DNA of 64,000 bases, from assembly GCF_024347615.1 (NCBI RefSeq), contig NZ_AP025509.1, positions 1,116,001 to 1,180,000 on the forward strand. Reading direction: 5' to 3'. This stretch comes from Vibrio splendidus (GTDB lineage Bacteria; Pseudomonadota; Gammaproteobacteria; Enterobacterales; Vibrionaceae). The notes below the pieces were generated by a model that worked only from the letters and a program-made list of their open reading frames with translations, searched no databases and was not told where the DNA came from. Below, one piece after another: positions 17,383 to 27,059 of the stretch. The position numbers were made by a program, and so were the translations under genes. The first letter of the stretch is position 1, and each line of letters starts with the position of its first letter.

Positions 17383-18366
17383 ATGATGAAAGAGGCGGAA
17401 TTGGTACCAACGCAGCCGGTAAGCGTGAGAGAACGCTTTGGCATCGACAGTAACCTAACCGTGATGGCATTTGAACATCCGGGTGAATATGTGCCGAGAG
17501 TCGATCCTAATTACTGTTTTGACCCCGAAGTGACGCTGGCTATATTGGCAGGGTTCACCTCCAATCGTCGCACATTGATACAAGGCACGCACGGAACGGG
17601 CAAGTCTTCTCACATTGAGCAAATTGCCGCGAGATTGAATTGGCCGTGTTTGAGGATCAACCTAGACGGACACCTGAGTCGATTGGATTTCATAGGTAAA
17701 GACAGCATCGTCATTAAAGACGGAATGCAGGTAACAGAGTTTAAAGAAGGCATTCTTCCTCAGAGCATTCAACAACCCATCGCACTGGTATTGGATGAGT
17801 ACGACGCTGGTCGCCCTGACGTGATGTTTGTGATTCAGCAGTTGTTAGAGCAAGACGGAAAGTACACCTCTTTAGAACAAAACCGGGTGATCACACCTCA
17901 CCCTTCTTTCCGCCTGTTTGCTACCTGCAACACGCTTGGCTTGGGTAACTTTTCAGGTTTGTATTCGGGTACTCAGGTGCTTAACCACAGTCAGTTAGAT
18001 AGATGGAACATCATCGCTACGCTCAACTATTTAGATCCACAACATGAAACCAAGATCGTGTTATCCAAGCTTCCAGAGCTGAATAATGAAAGTGGCCGAC
18101 AACTGGTTGAGAAAATGATCGCAACCGCAGGATTAACGCGTAACGGGTTTCGGGCTGGCGACCTTTCGACTGTGATGTCTCCGCGAACAGTGCTCACTTG
18201 GGCTGAAAACATCCAAATATTCGACGATGTAGCGACGGCATTTAGGTTGTCATTCTTGAATCGCTGTGAAGACGAAGAGAAAGAACTGGTTAGCGAATAC
18301 TATTTCCGTTGCTTTGGTGAAGCCTTGGAAACGCATACTCAAAACTATTCGCACTCGGAGTCGTAA
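17383..18366 (+). CDS. CobS-like AAA+ ATPase (MoxR superfamily)
   Basis: A 327-aa AAA+ ATPase. Walker A GTHGTGKS is at 68-75, Walker B LVLDEYD at 135-141, and sensor-1 ATCNT at 180-184. The segments TLIQGTHGTGKSSHIEQIAARLNWP and GLGNFSGLYSGTQVLNHSQLDRW resemble CobS, the ATPase subunit of aerobic cobaltochelatase. The gene abuts a CobT-like VWA gene (3-bp gap). No CobN or other cobalamin gene lies in the window, so a chaperone or metal-insertion role for a taurine enzyme is more plausible. The start at 17383 follows AGAGGGAA; in-frame GTG/ATG codons 20-24 bp upstream lack a site. It is divergent from xsc by 262 bp. Confidence 0.82.
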   Translation: MMKEAELVPTQPVSVRERFGIDSNLTVMAFEHPGEYVPRVDPNYCFDPEVTLAILAGFTSNRRTLIQGTHGTGKSSHIEQIAARLNWPCLRINLDGHLSRLDFIGKDSIVIKDGMQVTEFKEGILPQSIQQPIALVLDEYDAGRPDVMFVIQQLLEQDGKYTSLEQNRVITPHPSFRLFATCNTLGLGNFSGLYSGTQVLNHSQLDRWNIIATLNYLDPQHETKIVLSKLPELNNESGRQLVEKMIATAGLTRNGFRAGDLSTVMSPRTVLTWAENIQIFDDVATAFRLSFLNRCEDEEKELVSEYYFRCFGEALETHTQNYSHSES

Positions 18367-18369
18367 ACC

Positions 18370-20088
18370 ATGGCCAATGTTTCTTCCCAGCAGAAAAAGA
18401 CCCTCGATATTGGCGTGTCTGTCGCCAGAGCGATCAGCGGTGAGTTGAGTCTGAATTATCGGGGAGAACGTCTCTATAAAGGCAATAGCCCCTGTTATTA
18501 CCAGTCTGCACACACCAACGATCTCACCTTTGTTTCTCGCCATGAGCTTAGAAACAGCAAGCTTTCGATGCAAGGCAAGATCGATTCATCGGCACTGCGA
18601 CTATTGCTTTCAGACGCTCACCTCCATTATTCATTACGCCCTAAAAACGAAGTCGAACGTCTGTTATACGATTTCTGCGAACAGGTCAGAATTGAATCTC
18701 AAGTCCCGCCTTATCTAAAAGGCGTGACCACCAGCATCCAATTCAACTTTGCGTATTGGAGCAACCAATATCATCAAAATGGCTTTACCGAATCACGAAT
18801 AGGCATGTTGCTGTTTACACTGATGCAAGTCATCTACACCCGCTTAACTGGCGTTCCGGTGTCTGAGCCTATCGCTGAGACCATTGAATCGACTCGCGCC
18901 GGCATCGTGCCTACTTTTGGGCATAGCCTGAAGCGCTTAAAACAACATAGAACCGACCAACAACAGTTTGCACACTGCGCCAACGAGTTGGCAGCCCTTG
19001 CACAAGAGCTCATCGACCAAGAGCAAGAGAGCGATAGCTCGGCTACGCCAACCGTTGAAGAAGACATAAAAATCCTTGCGCAGCTTGCCCTTATCGTTGA
19101 TGGAGACATTCAAGATCAAGACGTCGATACTGACATCACGGGCAGTAGCAAGGTGTTCGAGCTTTCGGGCGCGAATTATCAGGTCTTTAATTCAGAATTT
19201 GATCAAGTCATCGCCGCAGACAAACTCGTCAGGCGCGCCCTATTACTCGAACTGAGACAGAAACTCACCGATGACATCATGGCGAGACAAGTAAACACTC
19301 GCCGTTTGGCCGCTATGCTCACTAGCTTTGTCGCCACGCTACAAAGGAACCGACGTCAGGACCATTTAGAAGAAGGCATTGTTAACGCCACTACCATCAC
19401 CAAGCTCATCACTGCGCCATTGGATCGCACTGTCTTTTATCAACCTGACATCGGCGCATCTCATCAATGTGCCATCACGTTTTTGATGGACTGCTCAGGT
19501 TCAATGCAGAAACACAGTCACAAGCTAAGTCTACTGATAGATACAATTCTCAAATCCGTTGGACTGGCCAACATTCCATTTGAGATTATTGGCTTCACCA
19601 CCAACAACTGGAATGGTGGCAAGGTCTATCGACAGTGGCTTAAACAAGGCCAACCAAAGCACCCAGGCCGCTTGAACGAAGTTCGGCACATCGTGTTTAA
19701 GGATTTTGATACGCATTGGAGACGATCTCGCCTTGGCATTGCGAGTCTTCGTAAAGCAGACGTCTTTAAAGAAGGGATTGATGGCGAAGCGGTGCAGTTC
19801 GCTAGCCAGCGGTTGCAACAGCACACTGCTCAACGAAAGGTTTTGATCGTGTTCTCAGACGGCTGCCCAATGGATACCGCCACCAGCACCGCCAACGATC
19901 AGTTCTATTTGGATAACCACCTCAAACAAGTCATTGAACGTGAGTCGATCAAAAACGGAATTGAGATTCATGGCGTGGGGATGGGCGTCGATTTAAGCCC
20001 GTACTACCGCAGTAACATCACCTTAGATGTGCAGGAGAGCTGCTTATTTGGATTATCTAAGAGCGTAGTTGAGATGCTAAAGCGCTGA
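18370..20088 (+). CDS. CobT-like VWA protein, partner of the CobS-like ATPase
   Basis: A 572-aa protein. The N-terminal half is helical and charged, with an acidic stretch at about residues 217-255. The C-terminal half is a von Willebrand A domain with MIDAS motif DCSGS at 374-378. The segment from GRLNEVRHIVFKDFDTHWRRSR through KEGIDGEAVQFASQRL to VLIVFSDGCPMDTAT, and ending GIEIHGVGMGVDLSPYYR, is characteristic of CobT. In cobaltochelatase, CobT and CobS form an AAA+/VWA machine on CobN; no CobN is present here. It starts 3 bp after the CobS-like gene, so translation is probably coupled. The target protein is unknown; Xsc or TauXY are the nearest candidates. Confidence 0.82.
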   Translation: MANVSSQQKKTLDIGVSVARAISGELSLNYRGERLYKGNSPCYYQSAHTNDLTFVSRHELRNSKLSMQGKIDSSALRLLLSDAHLHYSLRPKNEVERLLYDFCEQVRIESQVPPYLKGVTTSIQFNFAYWSNQYHQNGFTESRIGMLLFTLMQVIYTRLTGVPVSEPIAETIESTRAGIVPTFGHSLKRLKQHRTDQQQFAHCANELAALAQELIDQEQESDSSATPTVEEDIKILAQLALIVDGDIQDQDVDTDITGSSKVFELSGANYQVFNSEFDQVIAADKLVRRALLLELRQKLTDDIMARQVNTRRLAAMLTSFVATLQRNRRQDHLEEGIVNATTITKLITAPLDRTVFYQPDIGASHQCAITFLMDCSGSMQKHSHKLSLLIDTILKSVGLANIPFEIIGFTTNNWNGGKVYRQWLKQGQPKHPGRLNEVRHIVFKDFDTHWRRSRLGIASLRKADVFKEGIDGEAVQFASQRLQQHTAQRKVLIVFSDGCPMDTATSTANDQFYLDNHLKQVIERESIKNGIEIHGVGMGVDLSPYYRSNITLDVQESCLFGLSKSVVEMLKR

Positions 20089-20172
20089 CGTGTCAGTGAG
20101 GAGGGTGTCATCAAGCATTAAACGAGAATCAAGCCCTCCTCCTTCAAAGATAATTTTGATAAAGAAAACGTT

Positions 20173-20937
20173 CTAAGCCAAAAACAACGACCATACAGAG
20201 ACCGCCATCAAATACCCGCCTATCAACATCAACACAATAAACACTAACTTTCTGAGTTGATCATTAGACAACGGCGGTGGGAAACGTCGAGCAAACATCG
20301 TGACAAGCGCTACCAAGGGAACAGCAATAGCAGATAACCACAGTATGCTCTGTTCCATGTCGCCTGCAGCGTAGACATTGACAGTACGCGACATCGACGT
20401 ACAAGCGAAAACCATCAGCAGTGTGCTTCGCACCAGATCGAGCGTAAAAGGCTGCCGATAAAGATGATAAACAATCGGTGGACCTGCCATCCCAAACAAC
20501 CCACCCGCTAACCCAGAGCTAAAGCCTGAGACAAGAAAACATACGGTTGCCGAGCGATCCTTTCTGGTTTTAGGTTTGAACATAAAGCTCAGACCTGCGA
20601 ATAGCACCATCGCACCCAATAGTCCTCGGAGAATATGCGTTGCCGAATCGCTTAACTCGTCCAGCAAGTACACCCCCATCGAAACGCCGGGAATAATACC
20701 GATGACCAACACCACCAGAATCTTGAGTTCCCCAAGCAGTGGCTTACCCATCAATGCAACCAAGCAATTGAACAAAGTCACAATACTGACCACAGCAGCT
20801 ATAACGGGTAAGGAAACCAGATTAAGGCTAACCGTTAAACCAATCACGATGATACCGAGGCCAAATCCGGTGACAGTTTGAAAATAGGTACCCACCGCAA
20901 TAGTGGTAAGAATGGCGAGTAAAACAGGTAACTCCAT
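20173..20937 (-). CDS. tauE: TauE/SafE family sulfite or sulfonate exporter
   Basis: A 254-aa membrane protein with about eight hydrophobic segments and the TauE/SafE pattern: GTYFQTVTGFGLGIIVIGL near the N-terminus and GFSSGLAGGLFGMAGPPIVYHLY in the middle, the repeated inverted halves of the family. In taurine degraders this family exports the sulfite released by Xsc, which fits the locus. The ATG at 20937 follows TTAGGATTG; the reading frame extends 6 bp upstream to a TTG. It converges with the CobT-like gene and follows pta on the same strand. Confidence 0.88.
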   Translation of the reverse strand: MELPVLLAILTTIAVGTYFQTVTGFGLGIIVIGLTVSLNLVSLPVIAAVVSIVTLFNCLVALMGKPLLGELKILVVLVIGIIPGVSMGVYLLDELSDSATHILRGLLGAMVLFAGLSFMFKPKTRKDRSATVCFLVSGFSSGLAGGLFGMAGPPIVYHLYRQPFTLDLVRSTLLMVFACTSMSRTVNVYAAGDMEQSILWLSAIAVPLVALVTMFARRFPPPLSNDQLRKLVFIVLMLIGGYLMAVSVWSLFLA

Positions 20938-21010
20938 TAGCAATCCTAATTAGGTTGTTTGGGGATTGGATATGAGTGCGAATTTGAGTGCTAGATTCAG
21001 GAGCGAGATG

Positions 21011-22096
21011 TTAATACCTAAAATCAAACGTCGACTCTTGTCTTTCTTCAACCTCAGCTTCAACCTCAGCTTCAGTATCAGCCTTAGAGTCAGACACTTT
21101 CCCTTGCTGCGCTTGTACCGCGGTCACCGCGATCACATTAAAGATGTCTTGTGCGCAACACCCTCTTGATAAGTCATTCGCAGGTTGATTCAACCCTTGT
21201 AACAGTGGACCAATCGCAACTGCCCCGCCTAACCTTTCCGCAAGCTTATAACCAATATTACCTGCTTCTAAATTGGGAAATATCAACACGTTCGATTGAC
21301 CTTTCACCTCTGAATCTGGCAGCTTTTTCGCGGCAATCTCAGTCACAATTGCGGCATCGAGTTGAACATCCTGATCGACGGCGATTCCGGGACAACGTTG
21401 TTTTACGAGTTGAGCCGCATTACGAACCTTATCGACCGATTCGTGCTTGGCACTGCCGTTGGTCGAAAAAGACAGCATTGCGACTTTAGGTTCTTCCATC
21501 AGTAGCGTTTGAGCGCTGTTTGATGCGGCTACGGCAATCGATGCTAGCTCGGTTTCATTGGGGTTAATCACCAAACCACAGTCACTGAAAATCATGCCGC
21601 CTTTAAGATTATGGAAAGGCTCACACAACATCATCAGAAAGAAACTCGATACCAATTCACTGTCTGGCGCGGGGCCGATAATCTGAAGCGCAGCTCGCAC
21701 CACATCAGACGTGGTATAAACCGCACCATTAACTGTGCCATCCACCAGCCCCTCTCTGACCATCAGGTTGGCAAAAACGAGTGGGTCTAGAACCAGCTCT
21801 AGCGCGTCATCGTAAGTCATACCTTTCCCTTTTCTTAACGTATACAACCGCTCAGCGAGCACTTCTTTGAGTGATGACGCCTGTGGGGAAACAATATGAA
21901 TGCCTACAAGATCAATGTGATGCAATTCTGCAGCAGCGATGATCGCTGGTTCATCCCCGACTAAGGTGATGTAAGCGAGCTGTTTGTCTATCGCCATTCT
22001 TGCGGCTGCTAGTACTCGCGGGTCCTCAGCTTCACTCAAAACCACTCGCTTACGATCTAAGTGAGCCTTGTCAATAATCCGTTCAATCGCCTTCAT
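21011..22096 (-). CDS. pta: Short-form phosphate acetyltransferase Pta
   Basis: A 361-aa phosphotransacetylase of the short class, lacking the N-terminal DRTGG and P-loop-like domains of long Pta. It converts the acetyl phosphate from Xsc to acetyl-CoA. Conserved segments are KRVVLSEAEDPRVLAAA, REGLVDGTVNGAVYTTSDVVRAALQIIG, GMIFSDCGLVINPNETELASIA, SFSTNGSAKHESVDKV and SNVLIFPNLEAGNIGYKLAERLGGA. The C-terminal tail is unusual: an acidic EAEVEAEVEE stretch encoded by a 12-bp tandem repeat near 21046-21075. The start at 22096 has GGA 9 nt upstream; an ATG 12 bp upstream is also possible. It is divergent from the iclR gene. Confidence 0.93.
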   Translation of the reverse strand: MKAIERIIDKAHLDRKRVVLSEAEDPRVLAAARMAIDKQLAYITLVGDEPAIIAAAELHHIDLVGIHIVSPQASSLKEVLAERLYTLRKGKGMTYDDALELVLDPLVFANLMVREGLVDGTVNGAVYTTSDVVRAALQIIGPAPDSELVSSFFLMMLCEPFHNLKGGMIFSDCGLVINPNETELASIAVAASNSAQTLLMEEPKVAMLSFSTNGSAKHESVDKVRNAAQLVKQRCPGIAVDQDVQLDAAIVTEIAAKKLPDSEVKGQSNVLIFPNLEAGNIGYKLAERLGGAVAIGPLLQGLNQPANDLSRGCCAQDIFNVIAVTAVQAQQGKVSDSKADTEAEVEAEVEERQESTFDFRY

Positions 22097-22118
22097 CTTA
22101 AATTCCATTTATTGAGAT

Positions 22119-22157
22119 TAATTGTTCCATAATTTATATTTATATTATTGGAATAAT
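22119..22157. promoter_or_regulatory. Candidate IclR operators between pta and iclR
   Basis: AATTGTTCCATAAT at 22120-22133 contains the inverse of TGGAACAATT from the xsc promoter. ATTATTGGAATAAT at 22144-22157 is a related dyad. The two sites are 24 bp apart in the divergent promoter region. Confidence 0.45.
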
Positions 22158-22249
22158 AAAAAAGGTCAAATTTTATTCAGATAATTGAAGAATAATGATT
22201 TGGTATGTACACTCTTAGGCATAGACATATCACAAGGATGGATCATTAT

Positions 22250-23038
22250 ATGCAAACAGAAACACCACCAGTTCAAGGGGATACACCGACTCTCCGACTT
22301 TTTGCACTATTAGAGGTGATAGCGCAAAAAGACGAGTTTATTTCTCTTCAAGGATTAGTCGAAGAAACTGGACTGCCAAAACCTACGCTGCACCGAATGC
22401 TTCAGCAGTTAGAAGCGGCAGGCATTATTCAAAGAGACGGCGATGAGAAGCACTACAGCTCAGGTATTCGACTCAGAAAGCTTGCCGAAAACCTATTGTT
22501 GAATAGCACCATGCACAGTGCCCGACGCACCATTCTTGAAAACCTGAGAGCAGAAGTTGGTGAAAGCTGTAACCTAACGGCGCTATCAAGTGGCGAGATC
22601 ATCTATCTTGATCGCGCAGAAACTGAAGCACCCCTTCGTTTTCATCTACACCCAGGTTCTCGCGTCCCAGTGCATTGCTCTGCAAGCGGAAAACTGTTTT
22701 TGGCACACATGTCTAAGTCACAGCGCAGACGATTAATTGAAAATGTGCCACTGACTCAATACACCGTGAACACCATTACAGACTATTCGATGTTAGAGAA
22801 AGACATCGAAGAAGCAAAAATCCAAGGCTTTGCGATTGATGACGAAGAATTTTTGCCGGGCTTAGTCTGTATCGCCGTGCTGATCCCGTCATCTACGGGT
22901 CAATCAAACCTCGGCCTAGCGATACAAGCGCCCGTAATTCGAGTCAAACCCGATGAAGCGATCAAGTACCTACCCGCTCTTCAGAAAGCCGCAAAAGCGC
23001 TAGCGAAAATAGAGTCTGATAATTGGAGTCAACAATAG
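22250..23038 (+). CDS. IclR family transcriptional regulator of the taurine locus
   Basis: A 262-aa regulator. The N-terminal winged helix (LRLFALLEVIAQKDEFISLQGLVEETGLPKPTLHRMLQQLEAAGIIQR, about residues 16-63) is followed by the IclR effector domain, with the typical PLRFHLHPGSRVPVHCSASGKLFLAHM, GFAIDDEEFLPGLVCIAVLI and a final helix. The effector could be acetyl-phosphate- or taurine-derived; this is not visible. The ATG at 22250 follows AAGGATGG; the frame extends 45 bp upstream without a ribosome site. It is divergent from pta with shared candidate operators. Three CTAACGAG-type 8-bp units lie past its stop at 23095-23118. Confidence 0.92.
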   Translation: MQTETPPVQGDTPTLRLFALLEVIAQKDEFISLQGLVEETGLPKPTLHRMLQQLEAAGIIQRDGDEKHYSSGIRLRKLAENLLLNSTMHSARRTILENLRAEVGESCNLTALSSGEIIYLDRAETEAPLRFHLHPGSRVPVHCSASGKLFLAHMSKSQRRRLIENVPLTQYTVNTITDYSMLEKDIEEAKIQGFAIDDEEFLPGLVCIAVLIPSSTGQSNLGLAIQAPVIRVKPDEAIKYLPALQKAAKALAKIESDNWSQQ

Positions 23039-23094
23039 GTCATTTTCTTAGACCGCTTCGAGTGGCTATCGCTTCGCAAGCAACAACTTAAGCA

Positions 23095-23118
23095 CTAACG
23101 AGCTAACGAGCTAACGAC
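23095..23118 (+). repeat. 8-bp tandem repeat downstream of the iclR gene
   Basis: CTAACGAG occurs twice, followed by CTAACGAC, head to tail in the iclR to aldehyde dehydrogenase gap. Confidence 0.8.
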
Positions 23119-23218
23119 CACTATCTTCGACCAATCAACGGTTGGTCGAAGTCATTTGAACACTCGCCAACCCGCATATAAGCAACACGTCTAAAGTAAT
23201 CACAACAAAGGAATCACG

Positions 23219-24646
23219 ATGCTAAACATTAAGAACCAGCACTTACTCTCTTTTATGGTGACAGAAGCGAACAACGCAGTTGCAGTCACAAACCCAGCGA
23301 CAGGTGAACTCGTCGGACACGCACCTATTTCATCACAAGCAGAGTTAGCAAACGCGATTGAACGTGCTCATGTTGCACAGAAAGAGTGGGCCAGGGTTCC
23401 AGCTAAATCTCGTGCTGCATCACTGCACCGTTGGCACCAACTGATCCTTGAAAACAAAGAAGATCTGGCTCGAATCATGACGATTGAGCAGGGTAAACCG
23501 TTATCAGAAGCGACAGGCGAAGTCGTGTATGGCGCGAGCTTTATTGAGTGGTTCGCAGAAGAAGCCAAGCGTACTTATGGTGATTCTATTCCTAGCACAG
23601 TCGCTGGCAAACGCTTGGTGACCATCAAGCAGCCTATTGGAGTCGCGTGTGCAATTACGCCATGGAACTTCCCTATTGCAATGATCACTCGTAAAGCAGC
23701 TCCAGCCTTGGCAGCCGGTTGTAGCTTTGTCGTAAAACCTTCAGATGAAACACCGCTTTCTGCGTTTGCTGTGGTTGAACTGGCTTATCAAGCGGGTATC
23801 CCGAAAGATCTACTTCAAGTCGTTCTTGGTGAAAGCCCTGAGCAAGTTGGCACCCTATTCACTTCTCATCCACTGATTAAAAAAATCTCTTTCACGGGCT
23901 CGACTCGAGTCGGCAGTATCTTGATGGCTCAAGCGGCAAAAGGCATCAAACGCACTTCTATGGAGCTCGGTGGCAACGCACCTTTTATTGTGTTTGACGA
24001 TGCAGACATCGACGCGGCGGTTCAAGGCGCAATGGCGTCAAAATTCCGTAACGCGGGACAAACATGTGTCTGTGCAAACCGATTCTACGTTCACAGTAAA
24101 GTGTACGATGAGTTCGTGGCTAAATTCGATCAAGCGGTTCAGCAGCTTAAGATTGGTAACGGCTTAGATGAAGGTGTCACCATTGGTCCTGTTGTCAGTC
24201 AGAATGCGAAGAACAACATCCAAGCATTAATAGACAGAGCGGTAGAACAAGGCGCGACACCTGTGACGCCAACTCAAGAGCTTGATGGGCTTTTCCTTCA
24301 GCCTGTCATTCTGAAAAATGTGAAACACAGCATGGACATTGTTCAGCAAGAGATCTTTGGTCCTGTCGCTCCTGTGATGCAATTCGAGACAGACGAAGAG
24401 CTTATTGAGATGGCAAACGACACCATTTATGGATTAGCGTCGTACTTCTACAGCCAGAACATTCATCGAGTATGGAACATCGCAGAGGCACTTGAGTACG
24501 GTATGGTCGGTATTAATGATGGCCTCATCTCAACCGAGGTCGCGCCCTTCGGCGGTGTTAAGCAATCAGGTATTGGCCGTGAAGGAGCTAAAGAAGGCAT
24601 TGATGAATACATGGATATCAAGTATCTGTGCTTTGGTAGTAACTAG
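23219..24646 (+). CDS. NAD(P)-dependent aldehyde dehydrogenase, GabD-like
   Basis: A 475-aa ALDH of the succinate-semialdehyde dehydrogenase group. The catalytic Cys283 is in GQTCVCANRFYV and the general base Glu249 in SMELGGNAP. The cofactor region has TPWNFPIAMITRK and FTGSTRVG. The sequence around GDSIPSTVAGKRLVTIKQPIGV is GabD-like. In this locus, alternative substrates such as sulfoacetaldehyde or a C2-C4 semialdehyde are possible. AAAGGAATCACG precedes the ATG. It follows the iclR gene on the same strand after 180 bp, so it may be transcribed separately. Confidence 0.9.
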   Translation: MLNIKNQHLLSFMVTEANNAVAVTNPATGELVGHAPISSQAELANAIERAHVAQKEWARVPAKSRAASLHRWHQLILENKEDLARIMTIEQGKPLSEATGEVVYGASFIEWFAEEAKRTYGDSIPSTVAGKRLVTIKQPIGVACAITPWNFPIAMITRKAAPALAAGCSFVVKPSDETPLSAFAVVELAYQAGIPKDLLQVVLGESPEQVGTLFTSHPLIKKISFTGSTRVGSILMAQAAKGIKRTSMELGGNAPFIVFDDADIDAAVQGAMASKFRNAGQTCVCANRFYVHSKVYDEFVAKFDQAVQQLKIGNGLDEGVTIGPVVSQNAKNNIQALIDRAVEQGATPVTPTQELDGLFLQPVILKNVKHSMDIVQQEIFGPVAPVMQFETDEELIEMANDTIYGLASYFYSQNIHRVWNIAEALEYGMVGINDGLISTEVAPFGGVKQSGIGREGAKEGIDEYMDIKYLCFGSN

Positions 24647-24737
24647 GTTTCGGCAGTGATTAGGGCTCGGAAATAATTAAGTCTTAGTGATCACTAACCT
24701 GCCCCACTTTCCACCTTTCCCACCACAAAAATGAATC

Positions 24738-24766
24738 AAAAAAAAGCCGCGCTATAAAAGCGCGGC
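24738..24766 (-). terminator. Terminator of the malate synthase G gene
   Basis: On the minus strand, GCCGCGCT pairs with AGCGCGGC across a 5-nt loop and a run of eight T follows. It is 76 bp past the glcB stop and may also act on the converging aldehyde dehydrogenase transcript. Confidence 0.9.
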
Positions 24767-24841
24767 ACCTTGGGCTCGGTTAAAGGGGGTTTCTTTTTTT
24801 TAGTATTTTACATTCTCTGTTTTTGTTATTGGGTTGCTTCT

Positions 24842-27025
24842 CTATCCCTGTGCTTTCAGTTTTAGACGCATAGCATGCAGCACTGGCTCGGTGTAACCAC
24901 TAGGCTGAGCACAGCCTTCGAATACCAACTGACACGCTGCTGAAAATGCGATGCTGTTTTCAAAGTCAGGTGCCATATTACGGTAGCTCGGGTCGCCAGC
25001 GTTTTGCTCGTCAACTACTGCGGCCATGCGCTTCATGGTTTTCATTACTTGGGCTTCATTACAAATCCCATGACGTAACCAGTTCGCAATGTGTTGGCTC
25101 GAAATACGCAGCGTAGCGCGGTCTTCCATCAAACCTACATCGTTAATATCTGGCACCTTAGAACACCCGACGCCTTGGTCAATCCAACGCACTACGTAAC
25201 CAAGAATACCTTGCGTATTGTTGTCCAATTCGTTTTGGATATCTTGAGCGGTCAGCTTTTGATTACCTAATAGCGGAATAGTCAGAATATCATCGACGTT
25301 CGCTCTCACACGCTCACGAAGCTCTTTCTGGCGGCTTGGTACACTCACCTTGTGATAGTGCAAGGCATGCAAAGTCGCGGCAGTTGGAGAAGGAACCCAA
25401 GCAGTATTTGCGCCCGCTTGTGGGTGTCCGATTTTCGCGTCCATCATCTTCGCCATATTGTCTGGCTCTGGCCACATACCTTTACCAATCTGGGCTTTAC
25501 CTTGCAGGCCACAAGCTAAGCCAAGGTCAACGTTCTGATCTTCGTATGCGCCAATCCAAGTCATGGTTTTCAGCTGTGTTTTAGGAGCGAATGGTCCTGC
25601 TTCCATACTGGTGTGAATCTCATCACCCGTTCGGTCTAAGAAACCTGTGTTGATGAACACAACACGATCTTTAGCCGCTCGAATACATTCTTTAAGGTTA
25701 ACCGAAGTACGACGCTCTTCGTCCATGATGCCAACTTTGATCGTGAATCGATCTAGCCCTAATGCATCTTCAATGCGGCCAAACAGCTCATTGGTGAACG
25801 CGACTTCTTCAGGACCATGCATCTTAGGTTTTACAATATTGATACTGTTCGCGGTCGAGTTTTGGTAAGCACTGTTCCCTTTTAAATCGTGCATTGCGAT
25901 TAACGAGGTGACCATGCCATCCATAATGCCTTCAGGGACTTCATTGCCTTGAGCATCAATAATGGCAGGGTTGGTCATTAGGTGGCCCACATTGCGTATG
26001 AACAACATGCTGCGACCTTTCAGCGAGATCTCGCCGCCCGTCACACTGGTGTATTGACGGTCTGGATTAAGGTTACGAACGATGGTTTTGCCATTTTTCT
26101 CTAGCGACTCTTGTAAGTCACCTTTCATCAAGCCTAACCAGTTACGGTAAGCCAGTGCTTTGTCTTCACCGTCAACCGCAGCGACCGAGTCTTCGCAATC
26201 CATAATGGTGGTGAGAGCCGATTCCACCAACACATCTTTAATGCCAGCCACATCAACGCTGCCAATTGGTGCGCTTGGGTCAATTTGAATTTCAATATGT
26301 AGATTGTTGTGCTTAAGCAGAATACTTGAAGGGGCACTAGCATCACCTTGATAACCAATGAACTGGTTGCGATCAATCAGAGTGACTTCTTCGCCGTTGT
26401 CTAAGGTCGCTGTCAGTGTATTGCCAATACTGACGTTGCTGATGCTGTATTTGGTGACGTCTTTATGAGATACACCGTTTAACGGTGCAGCGTCATCAAG
26501 GAAACCTCGAGCGTAGCTCACCACTTTAGCACCGCGTACCGGGTTAAAGCTTCCTCCCTTTTCCGCGCCGTCACTTTCACTGATGACATCGGTTCCGTAG
26601 AGCGCATCGTATAAACTTCCCCAACGCGCATTAGCCGCGTTAAGTGCAAAACGTGCATTCATAATAGGTACAACAAGCTGCGGACCCGCTTGTGTTGCAA
26701 TTTCAGGCTCAACGCTGGCAGTCGTTACTTGAAAGTCATCACCCTCAGGAACTAGGTAGCCAATCTGCTGTAAGAACTGTTTGTACTCGGCCGCATCTAG
26801 CGTTTGTCCCGCACGCTCTTGGTGCCAAACGTCAATTTGATGTTGAAGATCTTCACGCTTGATAAGCAGTGCGCGGTTCTTGGGAGCCAAGTCTTCAAGG
26901 ATAGTTGCAAATGATTGCCAAAAGTCTTCAGCGACAATGCCTGTTCCAGGAATGACCTGCTCATTAATTAATTGGTAGAGGGTGCTATCAATGTTCAAGC
27001 TTCCCTGTTGAATACGACTGCTCAT
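24842..27025 (-). CDS. glcB: Malate synthase G
   Basis: A 727-aa monomeric malate synthase G, condensing glyoxylate with acetyl-CoA to malate. Hallmarks in order: [17 protein letters not shown], the inserted alpha/beta domain (about 175-304), [39 protein letters not shown], the Mg-binding and catalytic [10 protein letters not shown] segment, and [10 protein letters not shown]. Length equals the E. coli GlcB class. GAGAGAG precedes the ATG. With the isocitrate lyase at 28295 it completes the glyoxylate bypass. Its upstream region carries four 19-bp tandem repeats shared with the end of the LysR gene. Confidence 0.97.
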   Translation of the reverse strand: MSSRIQQGSLNIDSTLYQLINEQVIPGTGIVAEDFWQSFATILEDLAPKNRALLIKREDLQHQIDVWHQERAGQTLDAAEYKQFLQQIGYLVPEGDDFQVTTASVEPEIATQAGPQLVVPIMNARFALNAANARWGSLYDALYGTDVISESDGAEKGGSFNPVRGAKVVSYARGFLDDAAPLNGVSHKDVTKYSISNVSIGNTLTATLDNGEEVTLIDRNQFIGYQGDASAPSSILLKHNNLHIEIQIDPSAPIGSVDVAGIKDVLVESALTTIMDCEDSVAAVDGEDKALAYRNWLGLMKGDLQESLEKNGKTIVRNLNPDRQYTSVTGGEISLKGRSMLFIRNVGHLMTNPAIIDAQGNEVPEGIMDGMVTSLIAMHDLKGNSAYQNSTANSINIVKPKMHGPEEVAFTNELFGRIEDALGLDRFTIKVGIMDEERRTSVNLKECIRAAKDRVVFINTGFLDRTGDEIHTSMEAGPFAPKTQLKTMTWIGAYEDQNVDLGLACGLQGKAQIGKGMWPEPDNMAKMMDAKIGHPQAGANTAWVPSPTAATLHALHYHKVSVPSRQKELRERVRANVDDILTIPLLGNQKLTAQDIQNELDNNTQGILGYVVRWIDQGVGCSKVPDINDVGLMEDRATLRISSQHIANWLRHGICNEAQVMKTMKRMAAVVDEQNAGDPSYRNMAPDFENSIAFSAACQLVFEGCAQPSGYTEPVLHAMRLKLKAQG

Positions 27026-27059
27026 AAAATCTCTCTCAAACTAACTGATGACTACTCAT

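Noticed and set aside
17383..20088. CobS/CobT-like genes as part of cobalamin synthesis
   Set aside because: No CobN or other cobalamin gene is in the window, and vibrios generally salvage corrinoids; the neighbours are taurine genes.
20576..20881. 101-codon open frame on the plus strand
   Set aside because: Antisense shadow of the TauE/SafE transporter gene.
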